From assembly GCA_034440575.1 (NCBI GenBank), contig JAOTOL010001661.1, forward strand, positions 3,380,001 to 3,444,000: DNA of 64,000 nucleotides, read 5' to 3'. A program made the translations under genes and the position numbers. Position 1 is the stretch's first letter. Every line of letters begins with the position of its first letter. Origin of the DNA: Imbricaverruca yamaguchii. Lineage: Eukaryota; Arthropoda; Thecostraca; Neoverrucidae. The notes beneath the pieces were generated by a model, which searched no databases, was not told the origin of the DNA, and was given only the letters and a program-made list of their open reading frames with translations. Positions 1 through 10,655 of the stretch are shown piece by piece.

Positions 1-19
1 GTCTCCCCATCCAGGAAGT

Positions 20-115
20 TGCCGGGTGGTTAAGTGCTTCGCCTGCAGCTCACCTGGCAGACATGTGACGTTTTGTTGTGCCAGGTAAACCTGCATGACC
101 GATAATTCAAATCGA
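20..115 (+). repeat. tRNA-like fragment, possible SINE head
   Basis: A stretch with a possible pol III A box (TGGTTAAGTGCTTCG, about 26-40) is followed by a CCTGGCA/TGCCAGG inverted pair and a weak B-box-like AATTCAAATCG (about 105-115). The two boxes are too far apart for a normal tRNA and no acceptor stem was seen, so this is more likely a decayed SINE head or tRNA relic than a working tRNA gene. Confidence 0.25.
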
Positions 116-725
116 AATCGCACCAACTCCGACACGCACACGCACACGCCTCGAAATTGACACTGCTCGTGGCAACGTGCGACTTCCTCCGCGGCGTCGG
201 CCAGCTCGCAAGACGTACACGGCCGGCGTCACGTCGGCGACAGAGTGACGGGCCAGTCCCCGGCCAGCTGAAGGGTGCTGCTGCCCGACATCCTCCCGCC
301 ACGGGCGGCGACACCGCCACCAGCGCGGCGGCCCGTCGCCGGCTGACGCACGCTGACGGACGGCGTCAGCGTCAGCGTCAGTGGAGCCCACTGCCGCCGA
401 TGGACACCAGGCGAGCTGCCCACACGGCGCACAGACACTGCTCCACTCCAGTCGCCACCCGCTCAGCAAGCGAGCTGGAAGGCAGCAGCGTCTCGCAGCG
501 GCCAATGGCTCCTGGGCTGCAGAGGCCCGACCGCGGCTGGGCTGCCGCACCACTCCGGATGAGCTGCAGCAATAGTCTAGGCTGGAGTTGCCGTGCCCGG
601 GACTATTGTAGCAGCCGTGGTCGTGCTGCTATGGCATCAGCAACCGGTTGCTGCATCACCCACGGGGGTGGGCTGCCGTGTCGGTCGGTGGCGTTGACGA
701 CACCCACGCTCTTTCCGGTCAGGCG
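116..725. other. GC-rich, CpG-rich sequence without a recognised gene
   Basis: Several overlapping open frames occur on both strands, but they follow from the high GC content. None shows a domain, and they contradict one another. No repeat or RNA gene is visible apart from short CGTCAG runs near 360-380. Confidence 0.4.
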
Positions 726-945
726 GCACAATTGTGACGTGGCAATGGTGGCACAGTTGCAGCGTGACAATGGTGGCACAGTTATGACGTGGCAGTGGTG
801 GCACAGTTGTGACGTGGCAATGGAAGCACGGTTGTGACGTGGCAATGGTGGCACAGTTGTGGTGTGGCAGTGGTGACACAGTTGTGACGTGACAATGTTG
901 TCACAGTTGTGACGTGGCAACGGTCATGCAGTTGTGAAGCGCCAC
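726..945. repeat. 25-bp minisatellite
   Basis: About nine degenerate direct copies built on TGACGTGGCAATGGTGGCAC. Adjacent copies start 25 bp apart (for example 785 and 810). The open frames crossing it are a by-product of the repeat. Confidence 0.85.
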
Positions 946-1890
946 CGCCCATGGTGCGTCACACCGGAATTGGGGGTTTGGTTCCAATCATGGGGCAGTG
1001 GTACATACACTGCACGGCACTGGTAGGGAACCATGTCGCACTGCGAGGGTCGGGCTGGGCCGGACCACTCACGAGCCCCGTTCTTTCGCGTCCACACGGG
1101 AGAATGCTCGCTTGGGCTTTACATTCGTTGCGACTATGTCAGATACTGACTATACCATATACTGTTTCCACCGTACAATGCTTGTCAAAGTGCTTTTATC
1201 GTGCTTTAATGGTGATCAGGCCGTGTTGTCCTTCGCTGCATGTGATTACACGTTGTTGGACCAACGTTACTCTTCAAACAAACAAAAATACGGAAACTCT
1301 TATTTAGAGGATCTAGAAAGGGAATCTACATAGGAAGATCGCATGCAGAGAACGTCACAGAATTATATCTCTGTCAGCCGGCGAATTATACTCTATGTCT
1401 ATATCAGCTGGGATTAGAGGTTTTTTTTCGGGGATAATCCTTTTCAGCGTCGTATCAACTAGAGTTCTTGCATTTTCTTTTGCGGTAAACTGCCACAGGA
1501 ATGTATTTGTGCAATTACGTGCAAGAGATAATGATAATGGTGTTCAGTCACAAGCTTATGAACCATTTCCATGTTGCCATGCAAGTCAGCACGTGCCGGC
1601 TTCTTATCAAGATATGAACTCTTCAGCAGCACCAATGAACAGCGCCCGAGCACTTACGAATGACTTTCTCGCTGCACTTAGCCTACTAAACTACCGGAGC
1701 GGGCGGATTAGCTCGCCCTGGGGAAATACCGCGCACCGCTGTAATGAGAACATATATAACGTCGAGCACATGCCTGCCGTTTTCATTCATGATCTCCCAC
1801 TGAATACACTTGCATAACTAAATTTAGTTCGAGTTGTTGTTGGGGACGCCTTACAGAATCGGTGTCAGTGCTCAGCGCACCTTCATTGGT
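946..1890. other. No gene recognised
   Basis: An open frame of 140 codons at 1395-1817 (+) has an N-terminal hydrophobic stretch, but it shows no recognisable domain and no supporting splice or promoter context. Treated as chance. Confidence 0.35.
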
Positions 1891-1946
1891 CGATTGATTA
1901 TTTGTCGTAAGGGCGCATCAACTGCTACTAGTTATGCAGCGCCCAT
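1891..1946 (-). repeat. 55-bp stem-loop retroposon unit
   Basis: A member of a dispersed unit. The + strand reads a TTGATTATTT-like tail, then GGGCGC, a loop of about 21 nt, and GCGCCC. The arms are perfectly complementary. As an element it is on the - strand, ending in an A-rich AATAATCAATC tail. No clear flanking duplication was found for this copy. Confidence 0.6.
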
Positions 1947-2715
1947 ATCCGCTTTTTCACCCTATAATTGGCGGCATGCGTCTATTTTTAAAATGGAAAG
2001 ATTACGTCGAACTGGGCCGTCAATATATATCGATATATTTTACCTGTCTGGACGATCTGCGAATTGTTACCTAAAATAGCACAGTACAATTCGTGGAAAT
2101 TGGAACCGAAGTGATGTCTTCGTTCTACCATGAAGTTGGGACAAGAAACAGTATGTGTCGAACTGTTATCGGTGAGCCACATCGGGAACAACGTGGCTTC
2201 GCCTCCCTTCTCAAAAAGTATTACCCAATAAAGTCAAACGTGCTAAGATTTCTTTGACAATATGGCTAGATGGGTAAACTGAGCGGCCTGAAGGATACCC
2301 AACGAGTCTGTTACAATAAGATGTAGGGTTTCGCCTCCACCCTCAATAAAACACTGCCGTAATAAACGCAACTCAGCGCACCTTGTTGCAGTGACCTTGA
2401 ACCCATCTCCAAACCAGGAAATATCAGTTCTACAGCATAATCTTAAAGGTGCTTAGAGTTCCCACATAGCCGGCGCGGTCGCCTGGTATCTGCACCTCCG
2501 ACCTTGCCTGGTCAGTTGCCAACAGGCCATCCAAGACGGAAGCGTTGGTAGCGAGCGCGTGAAGTGACCCGAACTCGCTGTGCCAAGACGGGGAGACCTC
2601 TGCAGGCCAGCGCTCATCCCCTGAGCTGACCAGGGGGCTGCACCTCAGCACATAAAAGGTGGACTGTGATGCCTGCATTTTAATGTTTGAATAACATAAA
2701 ACATGAATATGCAGC
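1947..2715. other. No gene recognised
   Basis: Mixed-composition sequence with only short open frames. A roughly 120-codon frame at 2430-2792 (-) runs into a SINE and has no recognisable domain. Nothing else is supported. Confidence 0.35.
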
Positions 2716-2728
2716 TTCAAACATCTGG

Positions 2729-2866
2729 TTGGTTGGTTATTGATTTTACGACACATCGACCGTTGAGTCATGTAGCGTCGCCAATCTCTCACGCCGATTG
2801 GTCGCGGGCGAAGAGTAGCGACAGGTGAGACTCGAACTCACAACCTTTCGATTGTGAGAAGAGCAA
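2729..2866 (-). mobile_element. tRNA-derived SINE (family B)
   Basis: A 138-bp insertion flanked by the 13-bp direct repeat TTCAAACATCTGG at 2716-2728 and 2867-2879, a target-site duplication typical of LINE-driven retroposition. On the - strand it has a B-box-like GTTCGAGTCTC, a conserved middle (CCGATTGGTCGCGGGCG on +), then a stem-loop tail ending in AATAACCAACCAACC. The A-box end is shorter than in the copy at 10352-10514. No coding capacity. Confidence 0.85.
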
Positions 2867-2879
2867 TTCAAACATCTGG

Positions 2880-4100
2880 GTTGAAGATAGAACTGAAGGT
2901 TGTATTGAGACTGTTGGCACGTTCCAAAAACTAGACATCCGTGTGTGCCCAAATCCATGATGATAACGGTGTGACCATTACGGACCGCTTGATTTTTGAC
3001 AAGAACATGACCACGAGTAAGATTTGAATCAGAACAAAATAGTGGCGTGCGGCGTGACATCAAAGGCCGTGTCGACACCGTTCTTAATCGGGGTGAAGTT
3101 CCCATGAAGGACGCCGGTTGATTACCCTGCGGCTCCTTTATACGGACACCGGGTGGAGTTACCGGTACACGTTCTCCGTACATGACCTTAACACTGTACT
3201 GAAGCTTCACTACATTGTTTGCATCGACCGGCGATTCTGTTTGCACTCGAAGTTGTCATCAGCCACAAATGCATCAACATGTGACCTAGGGACTGACCGC
3301 ATCTATGTGCCTGTGCGATGGTTCAGATTTTTCCTCCCTGAAATCACTGCGTAAATAAGTTTACAGAGCTGCAGAAGGGATTTCTATTTTAGAAGTAAAC
3401 CATGATTTCCCTCAGTTATTTCACGGGAATATTCTCTTCACACTGGACCTTCGGGAAAATATGCCCTACCAACAATGCTGGGCGAACCATGGGTCACCCT
3501 CCGGAGATGCCATGTGTTGATGTGTGTTGCTTCGATATCATGCTATATCGCTGAATACTTTACATATTTTGTTAAATGCCACGATGGCAATAATACAAGG
3601 AAACGCATCACGGTAGAGAAACAATAGAAATGTCATCCACAAACATCATATTGGGGAATTTATGGTAGGGTTAAACTCTTAGGGAAACCACATTTAGGAC
3701 ATGCTACGAACAATTACAATGTATATTATGTAGTAATGTCCTTTGATTGATATGCTTTTCCAGTGGCGTAATTTGCCTTTACAAATCCATAACCAATACA
3801 AGAACAAACCAGAAAAAATTGTATCGTTGAAGGCGTTCTGGCGATGTTCGACATAGCTCACCAACAGTTGGAACCAAACACGTGCTTATGCTAAGCTCAA
3901 ATATTGATGAAGATGAATTGGGGTTTAGGGGCGCGTCGAATGCCATGGTCATTTTGCGCCCATAAGCTCAAACATTGTGCAACAAATGCAAACTATTGAC
4001 ATGGAATTGCTTCTCGTATGAAAGCTGCCATGTCAAAATAGAAAAGTTACGCATAGCACTAAATGATGCTCACGCCGCTAACTCTTGAAGACGTTAACAT
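2880..4100. other. No gene recognised
   Basis: A short stem-loop retroposon unit lies at 3915-3965. Otherwise there are only short open frames, including 2746-3246 (-), which runs into the neighbouring SINE and shows no domain. Confidence 0.35.
3915..3965 (-). repeat. 55-bp stem-loop retroposon unit
   Basis: The + strand carries GGGTTTAGGGGCGC, a loop, then GCGCCCAT. The arms GGGCGC and GCGCCC pair. It belongs to the same family as 1891-1946, 9753-9807 and 10532-10586. Confidence 0.6.
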
Positions 4101-4227
4101 AAGGTAGCTATGTGACTGGCTGTCAAGATAAGGTGGCTATATGACTAGGTACGTGAAGATAGGGTGGTTGTGCGACTGGCTATATGAAGATCAGGTAGCT
4201 ATGCGAATATAGAATGGCTATACGACT
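4101..4227. repeat. 31-bp minisatellite, left part
   Basis: About four degenerate copies of a 31-bp unit built on GGTAGCTATGTGACTGGCTA. The array is cut by a hAT MITE and resumes at 4797, so the array was there before the insertion. Confidence 0.75.
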
Positions 4228-4796
4228 CAGTGGTAAAATAATGATTTATTATTAGGTGTGAGATGTCGAAAAGAATACGGTAGGATGCCGAAATCGTCAT
4301 GGAAATAATGGTTTTACAAAATTTGTTAAGTTCTGCAAACCCAGCTTTGAGGCCATTGCGAACATATTACTGTTCCCACTTTGCATGTTTTGAGAGGTAC
4401 CTCGTGTGGTGGCACTGATCACTGATGACACTGGCACTGATCAACGATACCGATACAAACACACATGTAAAAAACTGGCATTGTATAACATAGCACATCA
4501 TAGGCAATCCCTTCACCTGAAATTGAGCTAATGACGATTATAAAAAGCAAGCAGGAAGTAAAAGTAAAAAGCATAAACAGTAGCGAACATTGCGCTACGG
4601 AATGCTTGCTATCACGCTCCCGGATCCGTTATGGTGAGCATCAGCATGACACAAATGAATACGGTTAGAGGCGAGGAATGAATTATTCACAAGCACGCAC
4701 CAAGAAGCACGATGCCGATGCTCTTTTGGTAAGTACGTCGATTCAGTGTTCAGTAAGTGGTGCATTCTATCTAATTTCGTAAATAATTAATCACTG
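4228..4796 (-). mobile_element. hAT-type MITE, copy 1 (569 bp)
   Basis: A non-autonomous DNA transposon with imperfect terminal inverted repeats. The left end reads CAGTGGTAAAATAATGATTT and the right end AATTAATCACTG. It is flanked by an 8-bp duplication with one mismatch: ATACGACT (4220-4227) and ATGCGACT (4797-4804). CAG-type termini and 8-bp duplications are the hallmark of hAT elements. It is the reverse complement of the copies at 20268-20760 and 60765-61239. There is no transposase frame, and it sits inside a 31-bp tandem array. Confidence 0.88.
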
Positions 4797-4884
4797 ATGC
4801 GACTAGCTATGTGAAGAGCAGGTGTATATATGACCGGCTATGTGAAGATCAGGTAACTATGTGACTGGTCATGTGAAGATCAGA
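4797..4884. repeat. 31-bp minisatellite, right part
   Basis: About three copies of the same 31-bp unit as 4101-4227, resuming directly after the MITE. Confidence 0.75.
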
Positions 4885-5014
4885 CGAGATGCCCACCAGC
4901 AAACGCGAGTCTATTCTGGCATCAGATATTTTGGGAAATCAGCAATGATCTGCCCTAGAAGTTGGCCAAGAATGCTAGCGGGGCCGAGGCTCAACCGAGT
5001 CTCAAGCGAGAGTT

Positions 5015-5790
5015 CTATATACATCCTACCGGTTGAGGGACGCAGGACGAGCCAGTGCGAGAGGTCCGTGTACATACGACCAGCGTAAGGGGCGCAGGAC
5101 GAGCGAGAGCTTTGTGTACGTACGACCGGCGCCAGGGGCGCAGGACGAGCGAGGGCGAGAGTTCTGAGAACATACGACATGTGCAAGGGGCGCAGGACGA
5201 GTAAGAGTTGTGTAAATGAGACCGATGTAAGGGGTGCAGGGCGAGCGAGGGCAAGAGTTGTGTATATACAACCGGTGCAAGGGGCGCAGGACGAGCGGGA
5301 GTTCTGTGTATATACGACCGGTGTAAGGGGCGCAGGACGAGCACGAGTTGTGTAAATGAGACCGATGTAAGGGGTGCAGGGCGAGCGAGGGCAAGAGTTG
5401 TGTATATACAACCGGTGCAATGGGCGCAGAATGAGCGGGAGTTCTGTGTATATACGACCGGTGTAAGGGGCGCAGGACGAGCACGAGTTGTGTATATGCG
5501 ACCGATGTAATGGGCGCAGGACGAGCGAGGGCAAGAGTTGTGTATATACGACCGGTGCAAGGGGCGCAGGACGAGCGAGGGCGAGAGTTCTGGGTACATA
5601 CGACCGATGTAAGGGGTGCAGGGCGAGCGAGGGCGAGCGTTGTGTATATACGATCGGTGCAAGGGGTGCAGGGCTAGCGAGGGAGAGCGTTGTGTATATA
5701 CGACCCGTGCAAGGGGCGCAGGACGGGCGAGAGCTCCGTGTATACACGACCGGTGTCAAGGACGCATGACGAGCGAGGGCAGGAATCGGG
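5015..5790. repeat. 51-bp minisatellite
   Basis: About fifteen copies, with shortened variants, containing TGTATATACGACCGGTGCAA followed by a GGGCGCAGGACGAGCG-like half. Equivalent positions at 5541 and 5643 are 102 bp apart, i.e. two units. Because 51 is divisible by three, long repetitive open frames cross it (for example 4911-5759 on -). They are not treated as genes. Confidence 0.9.
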
Positions 5791-7839
5791 CTGGGAGCTC
5801 CACTGCCGCAGGCACAGCACTGGGCACCGTATCGCGACAGGAACTCGTAAACCGACCGTAACTGCGCTCTGGGCAGTCAATCACTAAACGGACCTGAATA
5901 CGCATACATTCCGCGGAAGTACAAAATATTTAGAGCTAAGTAAAACCCTACCTCGACGACGCGGCACAGCGCATTCAACTTCTGGACGTTTGCTTTGTGT
6001 TTGGCGAAGGAACCTGAGTGCGTAAACCGTGCCTCCGATTTCTACACGCATGCACCAAAGAACAATCTCGATTCAGTCGACAATAGTTGAAATATTGACA
6101 AAATTTGGCTCAACTGCCGAAAATGGTGTATGCATACAAACTCAAATGCACTGTGTCGAATTGCCGAATAAGCACACGTGCCACGCTGCGCCACAGTCCT
6201 TTTGTCTCACTATCTTCCCACTTAGTTTATGTAAAACACAAGCGTTGAGCGCGGCACCCTCCGCAGGCATGACCCTGGCCGCGCCGTCGCACAGCCTCAG
6301 GGGCGCGTAGCTGACGTCTCCGGACGATATGATCACGTGGCCGGTGGATGGTTTTCTGGCTGGCCTTTAGGCGGCCCCGGCTCACTCGGCGCCGCCTTAG
6401 CTTAGTACCAAGACCTCTTTAAATAAAGCGCGAGCACTTGAACATAATTATATTTGAGGCTACTAGAACTTAAAAACCTGAATAATTATGAGCGTAGGAA
6501 TTAGAACTAATAGTGGAACAAAATCAAAACAATACATTAAGTTTCGAAAACGTGACGGCCGAGCCAGGCAGGATTCCTCCCATGAGCATCTCTAACATAT
6601 ATACGGGAGTAACTCGCTCGAGCGTTGTCTTCGCGTATCACAAAGGCTCATCGACTTAATGCATGGTCCGACCGGACAGCTACGCTTTTGAAACCTCAGT
6701 ATTCGTTCTTACAGAGCTGAATTCCTTCACAAAGAATTTGACCAGAGACTCGTTTCATCACTGTACAATAAAGATGGCGTATTTCTGTGGTTCAAATCAA
6801 ACCAATTCCGTTTCCTCACGCATGGGTTATGTTGGTGGAAGTTGGGGAGCGAGTCATGAAACCAAATGTATTGAAATCCGGAAAACAGGCCGTTCTTTTG
6901 ATGGTGGTAAACAGGTCTATGAATTTTTAACATTGATATTCCACAATTTTCACCTATTCTTAAAATAATTCATTTACCTCATCAACGGAATTGCAATTGA
7001 AGATTTTTATTGAGTGTATTACTTACTTCTGAACATATGCATTTAAGTCTGCTATTGAATTATGTTTAGCATACTGTTGGATTTATTGAATTATTACTTA
7101 CGTCTATTGAATATTTCAATTTCAATTAAATTTCTGTTCACCATTAAATTTATATTTAATCATCTATATCAATATCAACCTCTACCTTCAGCACCATAAT
7201 TATTGTCAGCATAAGCGTTTGTATAAGGACAGGGCTTTGTGGCGGAACCCAGCCGACGCCGGTTTAACCGGCACCCACCAAGGGGCAGTCAGCCAGCCCC
7301 CGAGCACTTGGCTGTGCCATAGCACGTGCGCTGCGTACCCACAGGCCGGGCGGCTGCGTGAGCAACGCCAGTCCGATGGAGGGTGCTGCGCTGAACGGTC
7401 GTGTGCGGCATAAACTGAGCGGGAAGGCAGCGAGTCAAGGCCATGACGCAGCGTGACACCTATGCTAGTTACACAATCCGTCACAATGCATTTATGTTTG
7501 AGTTACGTACACTATAATCAGCACATCGGCTCGATCTCCGCAAGATTGCTGTGAATTTCGGCTGAAGCGGATTGTCGTGATTTCAACACATGTCGAAACT
7601 ATATATGCTTAAGATTCGTGGTGAATGCCTAAACAGGCAAACATTGAACACGATGATTGATTGATGCCAGCCTGAGCAGGTAATCATAATAAACAGACGC
7701 CTTTGCTATCGCTGCCGAATGTGTGTGTATGTCTAAAGTTTCCGAGCGAAAACATTTCGACTTCAAGTGATAGCAAGCGGCAGGTGATTCCGAGAAACGG
7801 ATGCACGATGGGAAAAAGCATATGCGATGCTGACAAGTG
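5791..7839. other. No gene recognised
   Basis: Unique sequence, AT-rich at 6960-7200. Open frames are all below about 105 codons and show no domain. Confidence 0.35.
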
Positions 7840-7856
7840 AAGGGCTGGCAATTTGG

Positions 7857-8028
7857 GCGGGGATGGCCGCGTGGTTAAGGTGTTGAGCTCTGGGTGCCAA
7901 AGGTCCCGGGCTCAGCACTCGCATCGCTCGGCACATTTACCAATCCCACGGCTCACTGGCGAAACAGTGCGGGGGCCGCCGTTGGCCGTGATCGTGCATA
8001 AAGTGCGTCGTGAAACACCCAATAAGCA
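7857..8028 (+). mobile_element. tRNA-derived SINE (family A)
   Basis: A 172-bp insertion with a tRNA-like head (A box in GCGTGGTTAAGGTGTTGAGC, B-box-like GGGCTCAGCACTCG). A conserved body contains GCGAAACAGTGCGGG, and the tail contains GTGCATAAAGTGCGTCG and ends CACCCAATAAGCAA. Near-identical flanks AAGGGCTGGCAATTTGG (7840-7856) and AAGGGCTGCGAATTGG (8029-8044) look like a target-site duplication. Relatives are at 30812-30985, 38366-38531 and 60106-60260. Confidence 0.85.
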
Positions 8029-8217
8029 AAGGGCTGCGAATTGGACAGCGCATGCCACGTGCCGGACGAGCTGTCCGATCTGTCATCTGAGCGACAGCCG
8101 CATGCGGTATGACCGGTGGCCTGGCCGCTACAGCTCACCGGCCGTACCACCAGCATTGAAACGCCAGCATTGTCGCCAACCCACGCAGAACTGAACCGGA
8201 AGTCGCCCTCGTCACCC

Positions 8218-8345
8218 GCACCACGCCACAACAGCGCATCCACCCGCGACACGCCACAACAGCGTATCCACCCATGCCACACAACAGCGCATCCACCCGC
8301 ACCACACTACATACAACAGCGTATCCACTATCGGCGACACGTAAT
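8218..8345. repeat. Degenerate 25-32-bp tandem repeat
   Basis: Four to five copies of a unit containing CACAACAGCGTATCCACCC, with varying spacing. No coding support. Confidence 0.7.
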
Positions 8346-8883
8346 CTCGGCCAGAGCTGCCGTGACGATTCAGACACAAATATGGCCACCAGATGCTAAT
8401 GAGCGACACATTGCCGCCCGATTCTAGACCGATGAGCGTTGAGAAATTTGAGAAATAGTGGAACTGATTCACCAGACTTCAGCTGAACAATGGCATCGGC
8501 ACAGTGAGCTTCGCAGCAAGTCGACACCAAGATATCAACTTTAGCTATGGAGTGACACAAGCAGTGGAAAACAAATGAGCGAAAAAAAACGACAGAAGTT
8601 TGAATGTGAACAAACCTTGTCTGACCGCCAGCGCCGTCGATCAGTGATAACATGTCCCGGGGAGCGGTTTCGATTCAGCAAGCATCGACGAGCCAGCGCG
8701 TGCGACCTGATCAGCTGAGCTCAGGTCAGGTCAGCTCCTGGCACCTGGGCCCCGGTGCGGTCCGATGTGGTGCGGCACACGGGAGCACGACGGAGGCACG
8801 GCCGCCAGGACAGTCAGCGGTACACTGGCGAGCCCTGACGCCCGGAGAGGGGGCGTCGCCGCCACCGCCGCCGCCACCGCCGG

Positions 8884-9310
8884 ACATTGATACCGCGCGG
8901 ACCCTACCACCGGCCACACCCGGACCCTTCTACCGGCCACCGGACCATACCACCGGCCACACCCAGATCATACCACCTGTCACACCCGGACCCTACCGCC
9001 GGCCACCGGACCCTATCATCGGTCACACCCGGACCCTACCACCGGCCACACACGGACCCTACTATCGGCCACACCCGGACCCTACTATCGGCCACACCCG
9101 GACCACACCACCGGCCACACCCGGACCCCACCACCTGCCACATCTGGACCCTACCATCGGCCACACCCAGACCCTACCACCAGCCACACCTGGACCCTAC
9201 CATCGGCCACACCCAGACCCTACCACCAGCCACACCCGGACCCTACCATCGGCCACACCCAGACCCTACCACCAGCCACACCCTGACCCTACTACCTGCC
9301 ACCGGACTAC
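8884..9310. repeat. 23-bp minisatellite
   Basis: About eighteen copies of GGACCCTACCATCGGCCACA plus three bases. Alternating ACCAC and ACCAT subtypes give a pairwise pattern near 9150-9290. It follows a short CCGCCACCG run (8860-8880). The 252- and 202-codon frames across it are repeat by-products. Confidence 0.88.
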
Positions 9311-9752
9311 ATATACCAGCGGCATGCAAGGGCCCTATAGACAGTTATACGACACTATCAACTGTCATATGCGGGCCCTGCCGACTACCGTATCTGCGCC
9401 TCCGCACTAGCTGTGTGAGGAATATCGTGTCATTCCAATGCACTGGTTTCGGCCGATTTCAATCGTATATGGTGATTGTGAGGCAGCACGGCTAGTGCTG
9501 GCTCGAACTGCACATTGCAGCTTCAGAAGATCGGTTGGCCTCCTCGACCGTGCTAGCTATTCCTTAATCCCTGCCTAGGCACCACTCTGGTTTGTATTCA
9601 TAGTGTCTCTGGGGACGGAGCGAAATGGTTCCTGACAGCAGCCCCACCAGCCCGGACGTTCCCTCACAAATCGTCACACTGATGTACGTATCCGTGCAGC
9701 TCCACTAGGCAACACATACATCGAAGTGTCACAGCGATACAGCGACATGGTG
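9311..9752. other. No gene recognised
   Basis: Unique sequence between the 23-bp array and a stem-loop unit. It includes a short GGT run (9748-9762) at the junction. Confidence 0.35.
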
Positions 9753-9807
9753 GTGGTGGTGGATTTGTGGTTTATGGCGCGTCGACTGCGTTGGTCATTT
9801 TGCGCCC
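9753..9807 (-). mobile_element. 55-bp stem-loop retroposon unit with TSD
   Basis: A 55-bp insertion flanked by 16-bp direct repeats with one mismatch: ATACAGCGACATGGTG (9737-9752) and ATACAGCGACACGGTG (9808-9823). The arms ATGGCGC and GCGCCCAT enclose a roughly 21-nt loop with GTCGAC and GGTCAT. It matches the 3' tail of SINE family B but has no tRNA head. Confidence 0.8.
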
Positions 9808-10351
9808 ATACAGCGACACGGTGTCATGGATGGAAAGGTCAATGTAACTGGTTCGCTGATATCAATAAGCCTGTTCCAGTTGGTACAAACGACGGGTGGC
9901 CTGGGAATCCCGCAGACACACCCACAAACGTACGACAGCTACACGGGGTGCCCCCATCCAAACCAAGATGGCGCGACCCAAGAGGTGCAAGGGGTTGGAT
10001 TCGTGCTTTGCAATCCTGGATATGAAGAGAGAAAATGTTGGGTAATCGTATCCAGAGATGATAGTTTTCTTCAAGCCTGACATCAGAATCTTAGTGTGCA
10101 CTTTCCAGTGAATATTGAACACTGTCACAGAGCAGTGAACTGTCAAAACAGCACCATAAGCCTAAAAAAGAAGATAATATGGATACTGTAGTCGATGACC
10201 AAACCCAGAAACAGCCTGTTTGCAATCCTAATAGTGCTAACTCTATCCATACAGAGACGGGCGTGTCCTCTGGGTTCATGACACTGCTAGTGGCAACCGA
10301 TCTTGGCTCCACGCGTCGGCGTTAGCTGGCACGGGTATCGTTTGAGGTGGG

Positions 10352-10514
10352 TGGTTTTTGGTTCGTACGACAGGTCGACTGTCGAGTGATATAGCGTCGC
10401 CAACCTCTCACGCCGATTGGTCGCGGGCGAAGAGTAGTGACAGGTGAGACTCGAACCGACAATTTTCGGTTGTGAGACGGGCAACTTACCCCTAGACCAC
10501 TCGTCCTCGCCCCC
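10352..10514 (-). mobile_element. tRNA-derived SINE (family B), full head
   Basis: A 163-bp insertion flanked by the exact 14-bp duplication TCGTTTGAGGTGGG (10338-10351 and 10515-10528). On the - strand the head has an A box TGGTCTAGGGG and a B box GGTTCGAGTCT with normal tRNA-like spacing. The shared middle and the stem-loop tail follow. Its right duplication overlaps the target of a second insertion at 10532. Confidence 0.9.
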
Positions 10515-10531
10515 TCGTTTGAGGTGGGATA

Positions 10532-10586
10532 GGTTGGTTATTTGGGCTTTGGGGCGCATCGACTTCTTCGGTCATACAGCGCCCAT
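10532..10586 (-). mobile_element. 55-bp stem-loop retroposon unit with TSD
   Basis: A 55-bp insertion flanked by the exact 14-bp duplication TTTGAGGTGGGATA (10518-10531 and 10587-10600). It carries GGGCGC, a 21-nt loop and GCGCCC, with a GGTTGGTTATTTGGG tail on the + strand. It is inserted right beside the SINE at 10352-10514, into the same target sequence. Confidence 0.88.
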
Positions 10587-10630
10587 TTTGAGGTGGGATA
10601 AAGCACGAGTCCATCAAGGGCACGATTATC

Positions 10631-10655
10631 AGAGAGAGAGAGAGAGAGAGAGAGA
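10631..10655. repeat. (GA)n microsatellite
   Basis: About twelve GA dinucleotides in an uninterrupted run. Confidence 0.95.

Noticed and set aside
4911..5759. 282-codon repetitive frame on -
   Set aside because: A by-product of the 51-bp minisatellite. Similar frames exist in other registers.
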